From positions 62,001-126,000 of the forward strand of contig JAAWDX010000006.1 of assembly GCA_022794035.1 (NCBI GenBank): 64,000 bases of DNA, in the 5' to 3' direction. The notes under the pieces were generated by a model, which was not told the origin of the DNA, ran no database searches, and saw only the letters and a program-made list of their open reading frames with translations. Made by a program: the position numbers and the translations under genes. Origin of the DNA: Lachnospiraceae bacterium (GTDB lineage: Bacteria > Bacillota > Clostridia > Lachnospirales > Bianqueaceae). Below are positions 8,384 through 16,816 of the stretch, piece after piece (position 1 is the stretch's first letter; each line of letters begins with the position of its first letter).

Positions 8384-9304
8384 TTATTGACCCATCTGCT
8401 TTGCAACTTCCTCTGCAAAGTTCTCTTCCTTCTTTTCGATTCCTTCACCGGTCTCATAGCGAATATAGCTCTTAACATCCACCGTAAAGCCTGCTTCTTT
8501 AGAAACCTCTTTCAAGTATTTAGCAACGGTCAGCTCATCATTTTTGAAATACACCTGATCCATCAGGCAGATTTCTTTCATTTCTTTAGTTAAACGCCCC
8601 TCAACCATCTTCTCAATGATATTCTGAGGCTTATTTTCCTTAGAAGCCTGCTCCAGCAAAATTTCTCTTTCTTTATTTAAGAAATCAGCCGGGATCGCAT
8701 CGCGATTCACAAACTGAGGATTTAAAGCAGCAATCTGCATAGCCACATTCTTACCTGCTTCTTTAACCGCATCATTGATCTGCTCACAGGTAAGCTCAAC
8801 CAATACGCCAATGCGTCCGCCGCCATGACTGTAAGACCCTACAAAGCCCTCTGTCTCAATTTTGGCAAACCGGCGGATCTGCAAATTCTCATGGATAACA
8901 GCTACCTTCTCAACCAAAGCATCCTGCACGGTTTTAGAAGCATCTTCAATCCAAGCTTCAGCCTTAAACGCCTCCATATCGGAAGCAGAAGATCCCAATG
9001 CCTGTGCAGCCACATTGGCAACATAGGTCTGGAACATTTCATTTTTAGCAACAAAATCGGTTTCAGAGTTAACTTCTACAATAGCGCCCTTTTTACCATC
9101 CTCGCTTACTTTAAAAGCAACTAAGCCCTCTGCAGCGATACGGCCAGCCTTCTTTGCTGCCATGGCCAATCCGCTCTTACGCAGAATCTCTACTGCAGCA
9201 TCCATATCTCCATCGGCTTCCGTCAATGCCTTTTTACAATCCATCATGCCGGCATTGGTTAATTCTCTCAGATCTTTTACCATCTTTGCGGTAATTGCTG
9301 CCAT
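8384..9304 (-). CDS. tsf: Elongation factor Ts
   Basis: 306 residues, usual length for Firmicutes EF-Ts. It is the nucleotide exchange factor that reloads EF-Tu with GTP. The N-terminal UBA-like domain with VKDLRELTNAGMMDCKKAL and the core NSETDFVAKN segment are diagnostic. The ATG overlaps the stop codon of rpsB by one base (TAATG), the classic rpsB-tsf coupling. It is transcribed from the rpsB promoter near 10212-10240. Confidence 0.98.
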   Translation of the reverse strand: MAAITAKMVKDLRELTNAGMMDCKKALTEADGDMDAAVEILRKSGLAMAAKKAGRIAAEGLVAFKVSEDGKKGAIVEVNSETDFVAKNEMFQTYVANVAAQALGSSASDMEAFKAEAWIEDASKTVQDALVEKVAVIHENLQIRRFAKIETEGFVGSYSHGGGRIGVLVELTCEQINDAVKEAGKNVAMQIAALNPQFVNRDAIPADFLNKEREILLEQASKENKPQNIIEKMVEGRLTKEMKEICLMDQVYFKNDELTVAKYLKEVSKEAGFTVDVKSYIRYETGEGIEKKEENFAEEVAKQMGQ

Positions 9305-10101
9305 TATTCGTTCTCCTCCTCTGCTACTTCTTCCGTCTCTTCTTCTGCCTGCTCTTCCTGTACTTCCTCTTCAGATACTTCTGCCTCTTCGGCCTCTTCT
9401 TCTGCTAACGTAGTCTGCTCGCCCTGATTTGCCTCAATGACAGCATCGGCTACCATACCGGCAATCAGCTTAACGGCACGAATGGCATCATCATTACCCG
9501 GAATCACAAAATCAATCTCTTCCGGATCACAGTTTGTATCCACAATACCCACGGTAGGAATTCCTAAAATATGCGCTTCCTGAATTGCAATTCTTTCCTT
9601 GCGGGGATCCACAATGAAAATCAATTCCGGCAGCTCCAGCATATCGCGAATACCATTCAGATTCTTCTGCAGTTTTTCCAATTCGCCCTTCAGAATCATA
9701 ACTTCCTTCTTAGGCAGAACTTCAAACATGCCTTCCTCTTCCATTTTTTCCAATTCAACCATACGGGCAACACGGCTGCGAATGGTCTTGAAGTTGGTCA
9801 GCATACCGCCGAGCCAACGATTATTTACATAATACATACCACAGCGCTCAGCCTCTGTTTTCATGGTTTCCTGAGCCTGCTTCTTAGTACCTACAAATAA
9901 AACCTTACCGCCTTCAGCAGCAATCTCTTTGACTGCCGCATAAGCCTCATCTACCTTGCGGCTTGTCTTCTGCAGATCAATGATATAAATCCCATTTCTC
10001 TCCGTAAAGATATAAGGAGCCATCTTGGGGTTCCATCTTCTGGTCTGATGACCAAAATGCACGCCTGCTTCCAGCAGCTGTTTCATAGAAATTACACTCA
10101 T
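9304..10101 (-). CDS. rpsB: 30S ribosomal protein S2 with acidic C-terminal tail
   Basis: 265 residues. S2 sits on the solvent side of the small subunit and recruits S1-like factors. Signatures: [21 protein letters not shown] at the N terminus and [16 protein letters not shown] in the middle. The ATG at 10101 has GGAGG at 7 nt; an ATG ten codons earlier has no such site. The C terminus beyond about residue 225 is a Glu-rich tail (about 35 residues, mostly Glu with Val, Ala and Thr), longer than in B. subtilis S2 (246 residues). A structured leader precedes the gene. Confidence 0.98.
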   Translation of the reverse strand: MSVISMKQLLEAGVHFGHQTRRWNPKMAPYIFTERNGIYIIDLQKTSRKVDEAYAAVKEIAAEGGKVLFVGTKKQAQETMKTEAERCGMYYVNNRWLGGMLTNFKTIRSRVARMVELEKMEEEGMFEVLPKKEVMILKGELEKLQKNLNGIRDMLELPELIFIVDPRKERIAIQEAHILGIPTVGIVDTNCDPEEIDFVIPGNDDAIRAVKLIAGMVADAVIEANQGEQTTLAEEEAEEAEVSEEEVQEEQAEEETEEVAEEENE

Positions 10102-10129
10102 TGTAATACCTCCATTTGGTTTTTCCTCC

Positions 10130-10186
10130 ATAGCCTTTCCCAGTCTGCAACCGTTTGAAACGGCACCGTGCAGCCCTCCCGGCTAT
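10130..10186 (-). promoter_or_regulatory. Structured rpsB mRNA leader, possible autoregulatory element
   Basis: In the transcript, ATAGCC (10181-10186) can pair with GGCTAT (10130-10135), enclosing two stacked stems made of CTGCA/TGCAG and CCGTTT/AAACGG. The element lies between the predicted rpsB promoter and the ribosome binding site. Ribosomal protein leaders that bind their own product are known upstream of rpsB in several bacteria; that role here is an inference. Confidence 0.5.
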
Positions 10187-10211
10187 GTGTGGATTATTTT
10201 CTCAATCACAT

Positions 10212-10240
10212 ATTTTATCACACATATCTGAGTCTGTAAA
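10212..10240 (-). promoter_or_regulatory. Predicted sigma-A promoter of rpsB-tsf
   Basis: TTTACA (10235-10240) and TAAAAT (10212-10217) on the minus strand are spaced by 17 nt. The -35 lies only 6 bp past the stop codon of the sigma factor gene, and no terminator separates them. Confidence 0.65.
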
Positions 10241-10246
10241 GCCTTT

Positions 10247-10930
10247 TCATACATTTTCTTCTAAAGCTTTTTTCAGCTTGTTTAATGCCCGCCGATGCAA
10301 AATATATATCCGTTTAGGATTGATTTGGTTTTCCTTTGCAAAGCTTTTCAGCGATTTTTGCTGAAAATAATATTCCAGCACTAAGCGTCTCTCTAGCTCA
10401 TCCAGCTTCTGAAATGCCAGCTGCAAGCACCGCTTCTCTTCCCAGCTTTCTATGCTGGACTCTTCCTGTACGCAGAGCCTCTCTGTTTCTGTCAGGCTCT
10501 CACTATAAACCACCGAGGTTAGCGCAAGGCGCTGCCAAGCCTGTTCTGTTGCTGGTTTAAGCTGAAGATATTCTGCAATTTCACCGCTCTCTGCTTCCGT
10601 GCCCTTTTGCTCTTCTAGGTACTCCTGTGCCTTCTTCCATTTTTGAATATCCCTGACCTGACTTCGGTTTAACCAATGATACTCCATAATCCCGTCCAGC
10701 ATGGCACCTCGGATACGAATACTGGCATAGGTACTGAATTTTCCTTTTTGCTCCTTATAGCTATCTATCGCTTCAATTAACCCAATGCAGCCATATTGCA
10801 CCATATCCTCTTGGCTCATACTGCTTGGAATATGAATATTTATATGCTTCAGCGTATAATAAATCAGGTTCATATGCTCCATAATCTTGTTCTGTCTGAG
10901 CATTTGCTGTTGCTTTTTACACATTTTCAT
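10247..10930 (-). CDS. RNA polymerase sigma factor of the SigD/FliA/WhiG group
   Basis: 227 residues, slightly short of the 240-260 typical of FliA. Region 2 is clear: SQEDMVQYGCIGLIEAID (about residues 38-55), then FSTYASIRIRGAMLDGI (about 65-81). Region 3 follows with QKWKKAQEYLEEQ, and region 4 ends in a helix-turn-helix (SFAKENQINPKRIYILHRRALNKLK). In flagellated relatives this sigma drives late flagellar and autolysin genes. Here it stands between codY and rpsB, exactly the sigD locus of B. subtilis, but without any flagellar genes. Its target promoters are therefore unknown. The start ATG has GGAG at 8 nt, within the loop of a possible small hairpin (AAAGGA/TCCTTT arms). Confidence 0.88.
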   Translation of the reverse strand: MKMCKKQQQMLRQNKIMEHMNLIYYTLKHINIHIPSSMSQEDMVQYGCIGLIEAIDSYKEQKGKFSTYASIRIRGAMLDGIMEYHWLNRSQVRDIQKWKKAQEYLEEQKGTEAESGEIAEYLQLKPATEQAWQRLALTSVVYSESLTETERLCVQEESSIESWEEKRCLQLAFQKLDELERRLVLEYYFQQKSLKSFAKENQINPKRIYILHRRALNKLKKALEENV

Positions 10931-10979
10931 AAAGGAGGCTCCTATCCTTTATGATGTGTTTGCTTTGCTGGTAATGCTT

Positions 10980-11750
10980 TTATCTTTCTATGTACTTTTC
11001 CATTTCTTCAAATAAAGTAGGATTCACAACTTTTATGTATGTTCCCTTCATACCCAGGGATCTGGACTCGATGATGCCTGCACTTTCAAATTTGCGCAGC
11101 GCATTGACGATCACACTGCGGGTAATCCCCTGGCTATCGGCTATTTTGCTGGCAACCAGCATGCCTTCTCTTCCGCCCAGCTGATCGAAAATACTGATAG
11201 AAGCCTCCAGTTCAGAATACGAGAGGCTCGCCAGCGCCCCGCGGCAAATCTCAGCCTGCTGACGCTCCTTTTCCTTATCTGCCGTAATAACCTGTGCATA
11301 GTTAACACAAATCAGCGCTGCCGCGAATTCCATGACCGCTATTTCCAGCGTCTCAAAATTCTCGCCTGCTCTTTGAAAAATCAATGTCCCTATCCTTTCA
11401 GCACCGCTCTCCAAAGGAAGCATGACTGTATATTGCTGTCCCTCTCCTTTGGGGAATCCAAATTTTTCTGCTTTAGCATCTTCCCATGTATCCAGCACCC
11501 TATTTAAAGAACTGGCACAGTTCTCCTCCAGGCACTCCTCCTTGCACAGCCCTTCAAAAGAACTGCCTGTGTGCTGCCTGTTTTGATACACACACATAAT
11601 TTTCCCTTCTCTATCTGCCAGAAGCGCGCTGGCATCCAGCATTTCGGCACACATAGCGCAGAGCTCCTCGTATACCGGCTTTAAAATTCCCGCCCTTTGC
11701 ATCATGCGATTTAAACTGCGCATATTCTTTAACAAGATTTCTTCTGTCAT
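10980..11750 (-). CDS. codY: GTP- and branched-chain amino acid-sensing global repressor CodY
   Basis: 256 residues, against 259 in B. subtilis. CodY represses nutrient-adaptation genes when isoleucine/valine and GTP are plentiful. The N-terminal GAF effector domain is followed by the highly conserved winged helix (VASKIADSQGITRSVIVNAL, about residues 196-215, then SRSLGMKGTYIKV). The ATG at 11750 has AAAGGAG at 6 nt; an in-frame ATG 84 nt upstream lies inside topA and is rejected. It follows topA by 26 bp and precedes the sigma factor by 49 bp, so the three are probably one operon. Confidence 0.97.
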   Translation of the reverse strand: MTEEILLKNMRSLNRMMQRAGILKPVYEELCAMCAEMLDASALLADREGKIMCVYQNRQHTGSSFEGLCKEECLEENCASSLNRVLDTWEDAKAEKFGFPKGEGQQYTVMLPLESGAERIGTLIFQRAGENFETLEIAVMEFAAALICVNYAQVITADKEKERQQAEICRGALASLSYSELEASISIFDQLGGREGMLVASKIADSQGITRSVIVNALRKFESAGIIESRSLGMKGTYIKVVNPTLFEEMEKYIER

Positions 11751-11776
11751 AACTGCTCCTTTCTTAAGCTGCCCAA

Positions 11777-13864
11777 TCACTCTTCTTCTGAAATACTCAG
11801 TGCCTCCACATATCCGCAGCCTTCTTTTAAACATGCCAATTTTCTCTGTTTTCCTCTTTTTTCATACAACCGTTCTCCGCACAGCGGACATACCCGTTCT
11901 GTCGGCCTGTCCCAGGACATATAATCACATCCTGTACTATTTTCACAGCCATAATAGATACGGCCCTTCTTGGTTTTTTTAATTTGCACCTGGCCGCCGC
12001 ATTTAGGACAGCTTACGCCAATCTCTTCAAAATATGGCTTTGCATTTCTGCATTCCGGAAAACCAGGGCAAGCATAGAACTTTCCATATCGTCCATATTT
12101 GAGCACCATATTGCGGCCGCATTTATCACAGATTACATCTGTGACCTCCTCCTCAATCTGTACCTTTTCCAGCTCATCCATTGCCTTATCCACCAGCAGC
12201 GCAAAATCCTGATAAAAATCTCGAATCACACCTTTCCACTGCTTCTTTCCTTCTTCGACATGATCCAAGGATTCTTCCATCTGCGCTGTAAAGCGGATAT
12301 CCACAATGCTTTTAAAATATTCACTGATAATTCGATTGACAATACTGCCAAGCTCGGTAACAAACAGTGTTCGTTTCTCTTTGGCAATATAGCCTCTTGT
12401 AATAATCGTTCCAATCGTTGGCGCATACGTGCTCGGTCTGCCCACGCCATTTTCCTCCAGAGCCTTTACCAAAGATGCCTCTGTATATCTGGCAGGCGGC
12501 TGTGTAAAATGCTGGATTCCTTCCATCTCTGCGATCTGGACCAAATCACCCTCTTGCAGGCCCTCTATGCTTTCAAACTTTTCCGCTTCTTCATCCTGTT
12601 CCTGATAAATCTTCATAAACCCATGAAAAACAGGCTTTGAGCCGGCCGCATCAAATATAAAATCCCCGCTCATCATAGTAATATGCTGCGTTTCATATTC
12701 GGCAGCACTCATCTGACTAGCCAAAAAACGCTCCCAGATCAGCTTATACAACCGGTATTGATCTCTGCTCAGGGATTCTTCCAGGCTTTTAGGTGCATAT
12801 TGGACATAGGTAGGACGGATTGCTTCATGAGCATCCTGAATTTTCCCCCTTTTTTCCTGCTTAATACCGCTTCCTATATAGCTTTCGCCAAACTCTTCTT
12901 TAATATAGCCTCTGGCCGCTTCCTGCGCCTCGGTCGAAATACGGATGGAATCCGTACGCAAATATGAAATCAGACCCACCATACCGCTGCCTTTCACTTC
13001 AACTCCCTCATAGAGCTGCTGGGCAATCCGCATCGTCTTTTGAGGCGAAAAATTCAGCCTTTTACTTGCTTCCTGCTGCAATGTGCTGGTAATAAAGGGG
13101 TCCGGCGCCTTCCTGCTCCTTTTCCCCCTCTTTATTTCCGCAACTGTATACTCTCCCTGCTTGACGATTTGATCTAAAATCCGATCTGCCTGATCCTTAT
13201 TTTCAATCTTCGCTTTTTCCTTGGCAATCGCCGTCAGACGCGCTCCCAGACTGCCTTTTTGGCCTTCTTTAACAAATCTGCCTTCAATTGTCCAAAATTC
13301 CTCTTGTACAAAATCCGAAATTTCATCCTCCCGGTCGCACAAGAGTTTAAGAGCTGCCGATTGGACTCTTCCCGCGCTGAGTCCTTTTTTTACCTTCTTC
13401 CACAGCACGGGGCTGATCTGATAGCCTACAATTCGGTCCAAAACACGCCTGGCCTGCTGGGCATCCACCAGATCCTGGTCAATCCTTCTTGCCGCTTTAA
13501 TGGAACCTTTAACAGCCTCTTTTGTAATCTCATTAAACGTAATTCTATGAATTTGTTTTTCCGTAAGTCCCAGTGCAATCGCTAAATGCCAGGAAATAGC
13601 TTCTCCTTCGCGGTCCGGGTCAGTTGCCAAATATATTTTATCCGCTTTCTTAGCTTCTTTCTTTAATTGACTGAGCAATTCGCCCTTTCCCCGGATCGTG
13701 ATATATTTAGGCTCAAAATCATGCTCAATATCCACGCCCAGCTGACTTTTAGGCAAATCCCTCATATGCCCGTTTGAAGCAATGACCTGATAATTACTTC
13801 CCAAAAATTTTTTAATCGTTTTCGCTTTTGCCGGTGACTCAACAATGACCAAATTCTTCGCCAT
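11777..13864 (-). CDS. topA: DNA topoisomerase I (type IA)
   Basis: 695 residues, as in B. subtilis (691). It relaxes negative supercoils through a 5'-phosphotyrosine. The Toprim domain shows VESPAKAKTIKKFLG at the start and DPDREGEAISWHLA near residue 100; the catalytic Tyr lies in ISYLRTDSIRIS (about 300-311). The C terminus carries three four-Cys zinc modules: CDKCG...CPGFPEC, CPKCG...CENSTGC and CPLCG...CLKEGC. It follows dprA by 21 bp, the conserved smf-topA pair. Confidence 0.98.
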   Translation of the reverse strand: MAKNLVIVESPAKAKTIKKFLGSNYQVIASNGHMRDLPKSQLGVDIEHDFEPKYITIRGKGELLSQLKKEAKKADKIYLATDPDREGEAISWHLAIALGLTEKQIHRITFNEITKEAVKGSIKAARRIDQDLVDAQQARRVLDRIVGYQISPVLWKKVKKGLSAGRVQSAALKLLCDREDEISDFVQEEFWTIEGRFVKEGQKGSLGARLTAIAKEKAKIENKDQADRILDQIVKQGEYTVAEIKRGKRSRKAPDPFITSTLQQEASKRLNFSPQKTMRIAQQLYEGVEVKGSGMVGLISYLRTDSIRISTEAQEAARGYIKEEFGESYIGSGIKQEKRGKIQDAHEAIRPTYVQYAPKSLEESLSRDQYRLYKLIWERFLASQMSAAEYETQHITMMSGDFIFDAAGSKPVFHGFMKIYQEQDEEAEKFESIEGLQEGDLVQIAEMEGIQHFTQPPARYTEASLVKALEENGVGRPSTYAPTIGTIITRGYIAKEKRTLFVTELGSIVNRIISEYFKSIVDIRFTAQMEESLDHVEEGKKQWKGVIRDFYQDFALLVDKAMDELEKVQIEEEVTDVICDKCGRNMVLKYGRYGKFYACPGFPECRNAKPYFEEIGVSCPKCGGQVQIKKTKKGRIYYGCENSTGCDYMSWDRPTERVCPLCGERLYEKRGKQRKLACLKEGCGYVEALSISEEE

Positions 13865-13885
13865 CTTTACCTCCTGCCAATCCGT

Positions 13886-15094
13886 TTATACTTTTGTAAT
13901 GCGCTGCCGGGCGTCTCTTTTAATCAGCCCCTGAAGCTCCAATATCGTAATCGCGCGCTGTACCTCAGCTGCGCTCCTTCCTGTAAGTTCACAAAGCTGC
14001 TCCGGCAGACATCCAAACTCTTCTATGCTGCGATACAGCCATTCAGCTTCTCCTGCCTGTTTGCTTTTCTGGCGTCTCTCTTGCGAAAGCTCTTTCGCTA
14101 TCTTTTGTTCATCTGCCAGCTCATCGCTTTTTCTTTTCGTCATATATCTCACAGCATGCCCAAGCTTTTTCTCACTCTGCATTTTAATTGGATCATTTTT
14201 AACCAACAATCGGATCAGCCACTTCGGATTCATCACAATGTTCGCTCCGTCCTGAATCAAATGGTGCACTCCTAAATACTCCGGATCATAAATATCTCCC
14301 GGGACGCCAAATACTTCCCTGCCCTGTTCAGCCGCCAGCTGTGCTGTACGGATGGAGCCGCTTTTAGGTCCCGCCTGCGCTACCACTGTGGCCGCGCTGA
14401 GTCCGCTGATCATACGGTTACGATCAATAAAATGCCATTTTTCTGCCTGTACCCCCGGAGGATATTCTGACACTGCAGTCCCTTCTTCACATATTCTATG
14501 GTATAACCACAAATGATTCTTCGGATAACAAAGATCTAATCCGCAGGGCATCACGGCCAGCGTTTTCCCGCCTGCATCTAATGCTCCTTTATGGGCACAT
14601 GAGTCAATTCCTCTCGCCAAACCGCTGACAACCACAAGCCCTGCTCCGGCTGCTGCTCCTCCAAGCTCATAGGCAACCTTTTGTCCATATGCACTTGCCC
14701 GTCTTGACCCTACGACCGAAACACATGGCAGAGAAAAAAGCTCTTCTTTCCCTCTGTAGTATAACACCAGAGGCGGATCCGGAATCTGCTTTAAAAGATA
14801 GGGATACTCTTTTTCCTCATACGTAATCCATGCAATTCCCTGTTTTTGACATGCATTTAAGACCTGTTCTGCTATTTGAGACGGCTGTTCCTGTCTCCAG
14901 CCTTCTCCCAGTGAAAGAATAGCCTGCCGCTCTTTTTCCCTAAGAGGCAGACTTTTTCCTGATTTTTGTATTTGTTCTAAAAAGCTGACCGCCGAGCCAT
15001 ACTGCATGCACCACCGTGCTGCCTGTCCAGCTCTGCTTGTGAGCAGGCTCAGCTCTAAGCATGCCAGCCGCTTCTTCTTGAGTTTCTGATCCAT
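13886..15094 (-). CDS. dprA: DNA-processing protein DprA (Smf)
   Basis: 402 residues: N-terminal helical region, central Rossmann-like domain and C-terminal winged helix (LPEQLCELTGRSAAEVQRAI). DprA binds incoming single-stranded DNA and loads RecA in transformation. Core motifs: VSVVGSRRASAYG, VVSGLARGIDSCAHKGAL, GLSAATVVAQAGPKSGSIRTA, VPGDI. Start ATG has TTGGAG at 8 nt. A comM-like gene is divergent 176 bp away, giving two transformation-associated genes back to back, although dprA is widespread in non-competent species too. Confidence 0.95.
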   Translation of the reverse strand: MDQKLKKKRLACLELSLLTSRAGQAARWCMQYGSAVSFLEQIQKSGKSLPLREKERQAILSLGEGWRQEQPSQIAEQVLNACQKQGIAWITYEEKEYPYLLKQIPDPPLVLYYRGKEELFSLPCVSVVGSRRASAYGQKVAYELGGAAAGAGLVVVSGLARGIDSCAHKGALDAGGKTLAVMPCGLDLCYPKNHLWLYHRICEEGTAVSEYPPGVQAEKWHFIDRNRMISGLSAATVVAQAGPKSGSIRTAQLAAEQGREVFGVPGDIYDPEYLGVHHLIQDGANIVMNPKWLIRLLVKNDPIKMQSEKKLGHAVRYMTKRKSDELADEQKIAKELSQERRQKSKQAGEAEWLYRSIEEFGCLPEQLCELTGRSAAEVQRAITILELQGLIKRDARQRITKV

Positions 15095-15270
15095 TGGTTA
15101 CGCTCCAATCTCTCAGATCTCCAGCCGTATTTTATTATAAGCGAAGGGATTTGTTTTGTATAGTGGGAATTTTGAAAATTTACTATGATATTTCCATGAA
15201 CTTTTTGTAAAGATGTAAAAAAGTCCTCTTTTCCTCCGATACTATTGATATACCAAGATTTGGAGGTTTT

Positions 15271-16797
15271 ATGTTTCAACACACCTATAGTGCACTTCTT
15301 TCCGGTTTGTCCGGTCTGATTACAGAAGTAGAATGTTTTATCGGAAATGGCCTTCCTTATTTTAATATCGTTGGCATTCCCAGCAGCCATGCCTCTTTCG
15401 CCCGCGAACGCATCCGCAGCGCCTTAAAAAGCTGTGGGTATCCCTTACCGCCATCACGCATCACCATCAACATCCGCCCTGCTTCGCCCGCATCTCCTCT
15501 TTCTGCTGCCGTCTTTTCCGTTTTAGATCTCCCCATTGCCCTTAGCATCCTCGCCTGTCAAGGGCTGCTCCCTCCCGCCGTCCTAGAAACCTCTGCATTT
15601 CTCGGCGAGCTCTCTCTAAACGGCGATCTCAAACCGCTTCACGGCGCTCTTCCGCTAACGCATTGCCTGCTTCACCGTTCCTTTTCCCATCTCTTTTTAC
15701 CGCTGGACAATGCCGAAGAGGCCTCCCTCGCCAATCCTCCGGCCCTATGGGGCCTTACCAGCCTCTCGCAGGCCATATCTGTCGTCTGCGGCCGAACCTC
15801 TCCTCCTTCTTTCATTCCGGCAAAGCCGAAAAATGCTCCTGTCTCCTCCTCTTTCGATTCGGTCCATGGACAAACCATCGCCAAACGGGCGCTTATGATT
15901 GCCGCTGCCGGCATGCACAATCTTCTCTTTATCGGGCCTCCCGGCTGTGGCAAAACCCTGCTTGCCAAATCCATTCCTTCTTTGCTACCTCCCCTTAGTG
16001 ATTCCCAAAAAATCCAGCTGACCGAAATCTACAGCGCCTGTCATCTTCTCCCCTCAGACCAACCGCTCATCTCAGAGCATCCTTTTCGCGCTCCTCATCA
16101 CTCCATCCCCGTCTCCTCGCTTATCGGCGGCGGAAGTATCCCTCGTCCCGGCGAAATCACCTTAGCGCACCACGGTGTTTTATACTTAGATGAACTGCCT
16201 GAATTTTCACGTATAAGCTTAGAAAGTCTGCGTCAGCCGCTAGAGGAGCATCAGATTATATTAAACCGCCTTCATGCTTCGTTTTGCTTTCCTGCTGATT
16301 TTCTTCTCATTGCCAGTATGAATCCTTGTCCCTGCGGCTATTATCCTAACACCGAGCAGTGTCATTGTTCTTCCTCCCGCATCCAGCAGTATTTCAACAA
16401 AATCAGCGCCCCTCTTTTAGATCGAATTGATCTAGTTCTGACACTGTCTCCGGTTCCTTTTAGCGATCTGAAGCAAACCTCTTCCCTTACCTATTCGGAG
16501 GCACTTTGCCGCATTCAAGCGGCCAGACAAATCCAAGCTCAGCGCTTTTCCTCTGAGACCATTTATAACTCCCGCATGGATCTGCAAACAGTCCGTCAGG
16601 TTTGCTCCCTTTCTCCTTCTCTTACTGCTTTTATGCAGGAGGCTTATGAACACTATCAGCTGACTCTTCGCTCTTATCATAAAATTCTCCGTATTAGCCG
16701 TACTTTAGCTGACTTAGATGGCTGTACGCATATTGAGCAGCAGCACCTCATGGAGGCTCTCCAATACCGCTTAAATATAAACGGGATGCTGTCCTAA
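15271..16797 (+). CDS. comM: YifB/ComM-family magnesium chelatase-like AAA+ ATPase
   Basis: 508 residues, standard for the family. The first 170 residues form the Lon-S5-like domain (VECFIGNGLPYFNIVGIPS). The AAA+ core has Walker A GPPGCGKTLLAKSIPSLLP (about residues 219-237) and Walker B GVLYLDELPEF (about 304-314), then a Cys-containing MNPCPCGYYPN segment. ComM is a hexameric helicase that extends heteroduplex tracts during natural transformation; a general role is likely outside competent species. Start ATG has TTGGAGG at about 4 nt. The stop codon is inside a terminator-like hairpin. Confidence 0.93.
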   Translation: MFQHTYSALLSGLSGLITEVECFIGNGLPYFNIVGIPSSHASFARERIRSALKSCGYPLPPSRITINIRPASPASPLSAAVFSVLDLPIALSILACQGLLPPAVLETSAFLGELSLNGDLKPLHGALPLTHCLLHRSFSHLFLPLDNAEEASLANPPALWGLTSLSQAISVVCGRTSPPSFIPAKPKNAPVSSSFDSVHGQTIAKRALMIAAAGMHNLLFIGPPGCGKTLLAKSIPSLLPPLSDSQKIQLTEIYSACHLLPSDQPLISEHPFRAPHHSIPVSSLIGGGSIPRPGEITLAHHGVLYLDELPEFSRISLESLRQPLEEHQIILNRLHASFCFPADFLLIASMNPCPCGYYPNTEQCHCSSSRIQQYFNKISAPLLDRIDLVLTLSPVPFSDLKQTSSLTYSEALCRIQAARQIQAQRFSSETIYNSRMDLQTVRQVCSLSPSLTAFMQEAYEHYQLTLRSYHKILRISRTLADLDGCTHIEQQHLMEALQYRLNINGMLS

Positions 16798-16809
16798 AAC
16801 AGCATCCCG
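16782..16809. terminator. Hairpin between convergent comM and flotillin genes
   Basis: CGGGATGCTGT (16782-16792) pairs perfectly with ACAGCATCCCG (16799-16809). The comM stop codon is in the loop. The minus-strand continuation is U-rich (TTTATATTT), so it probably ends the flotillin transcript; the plus side has no T-run. Confidence 0.65.
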
Positions 16810-16816
16810 CCTCTCC

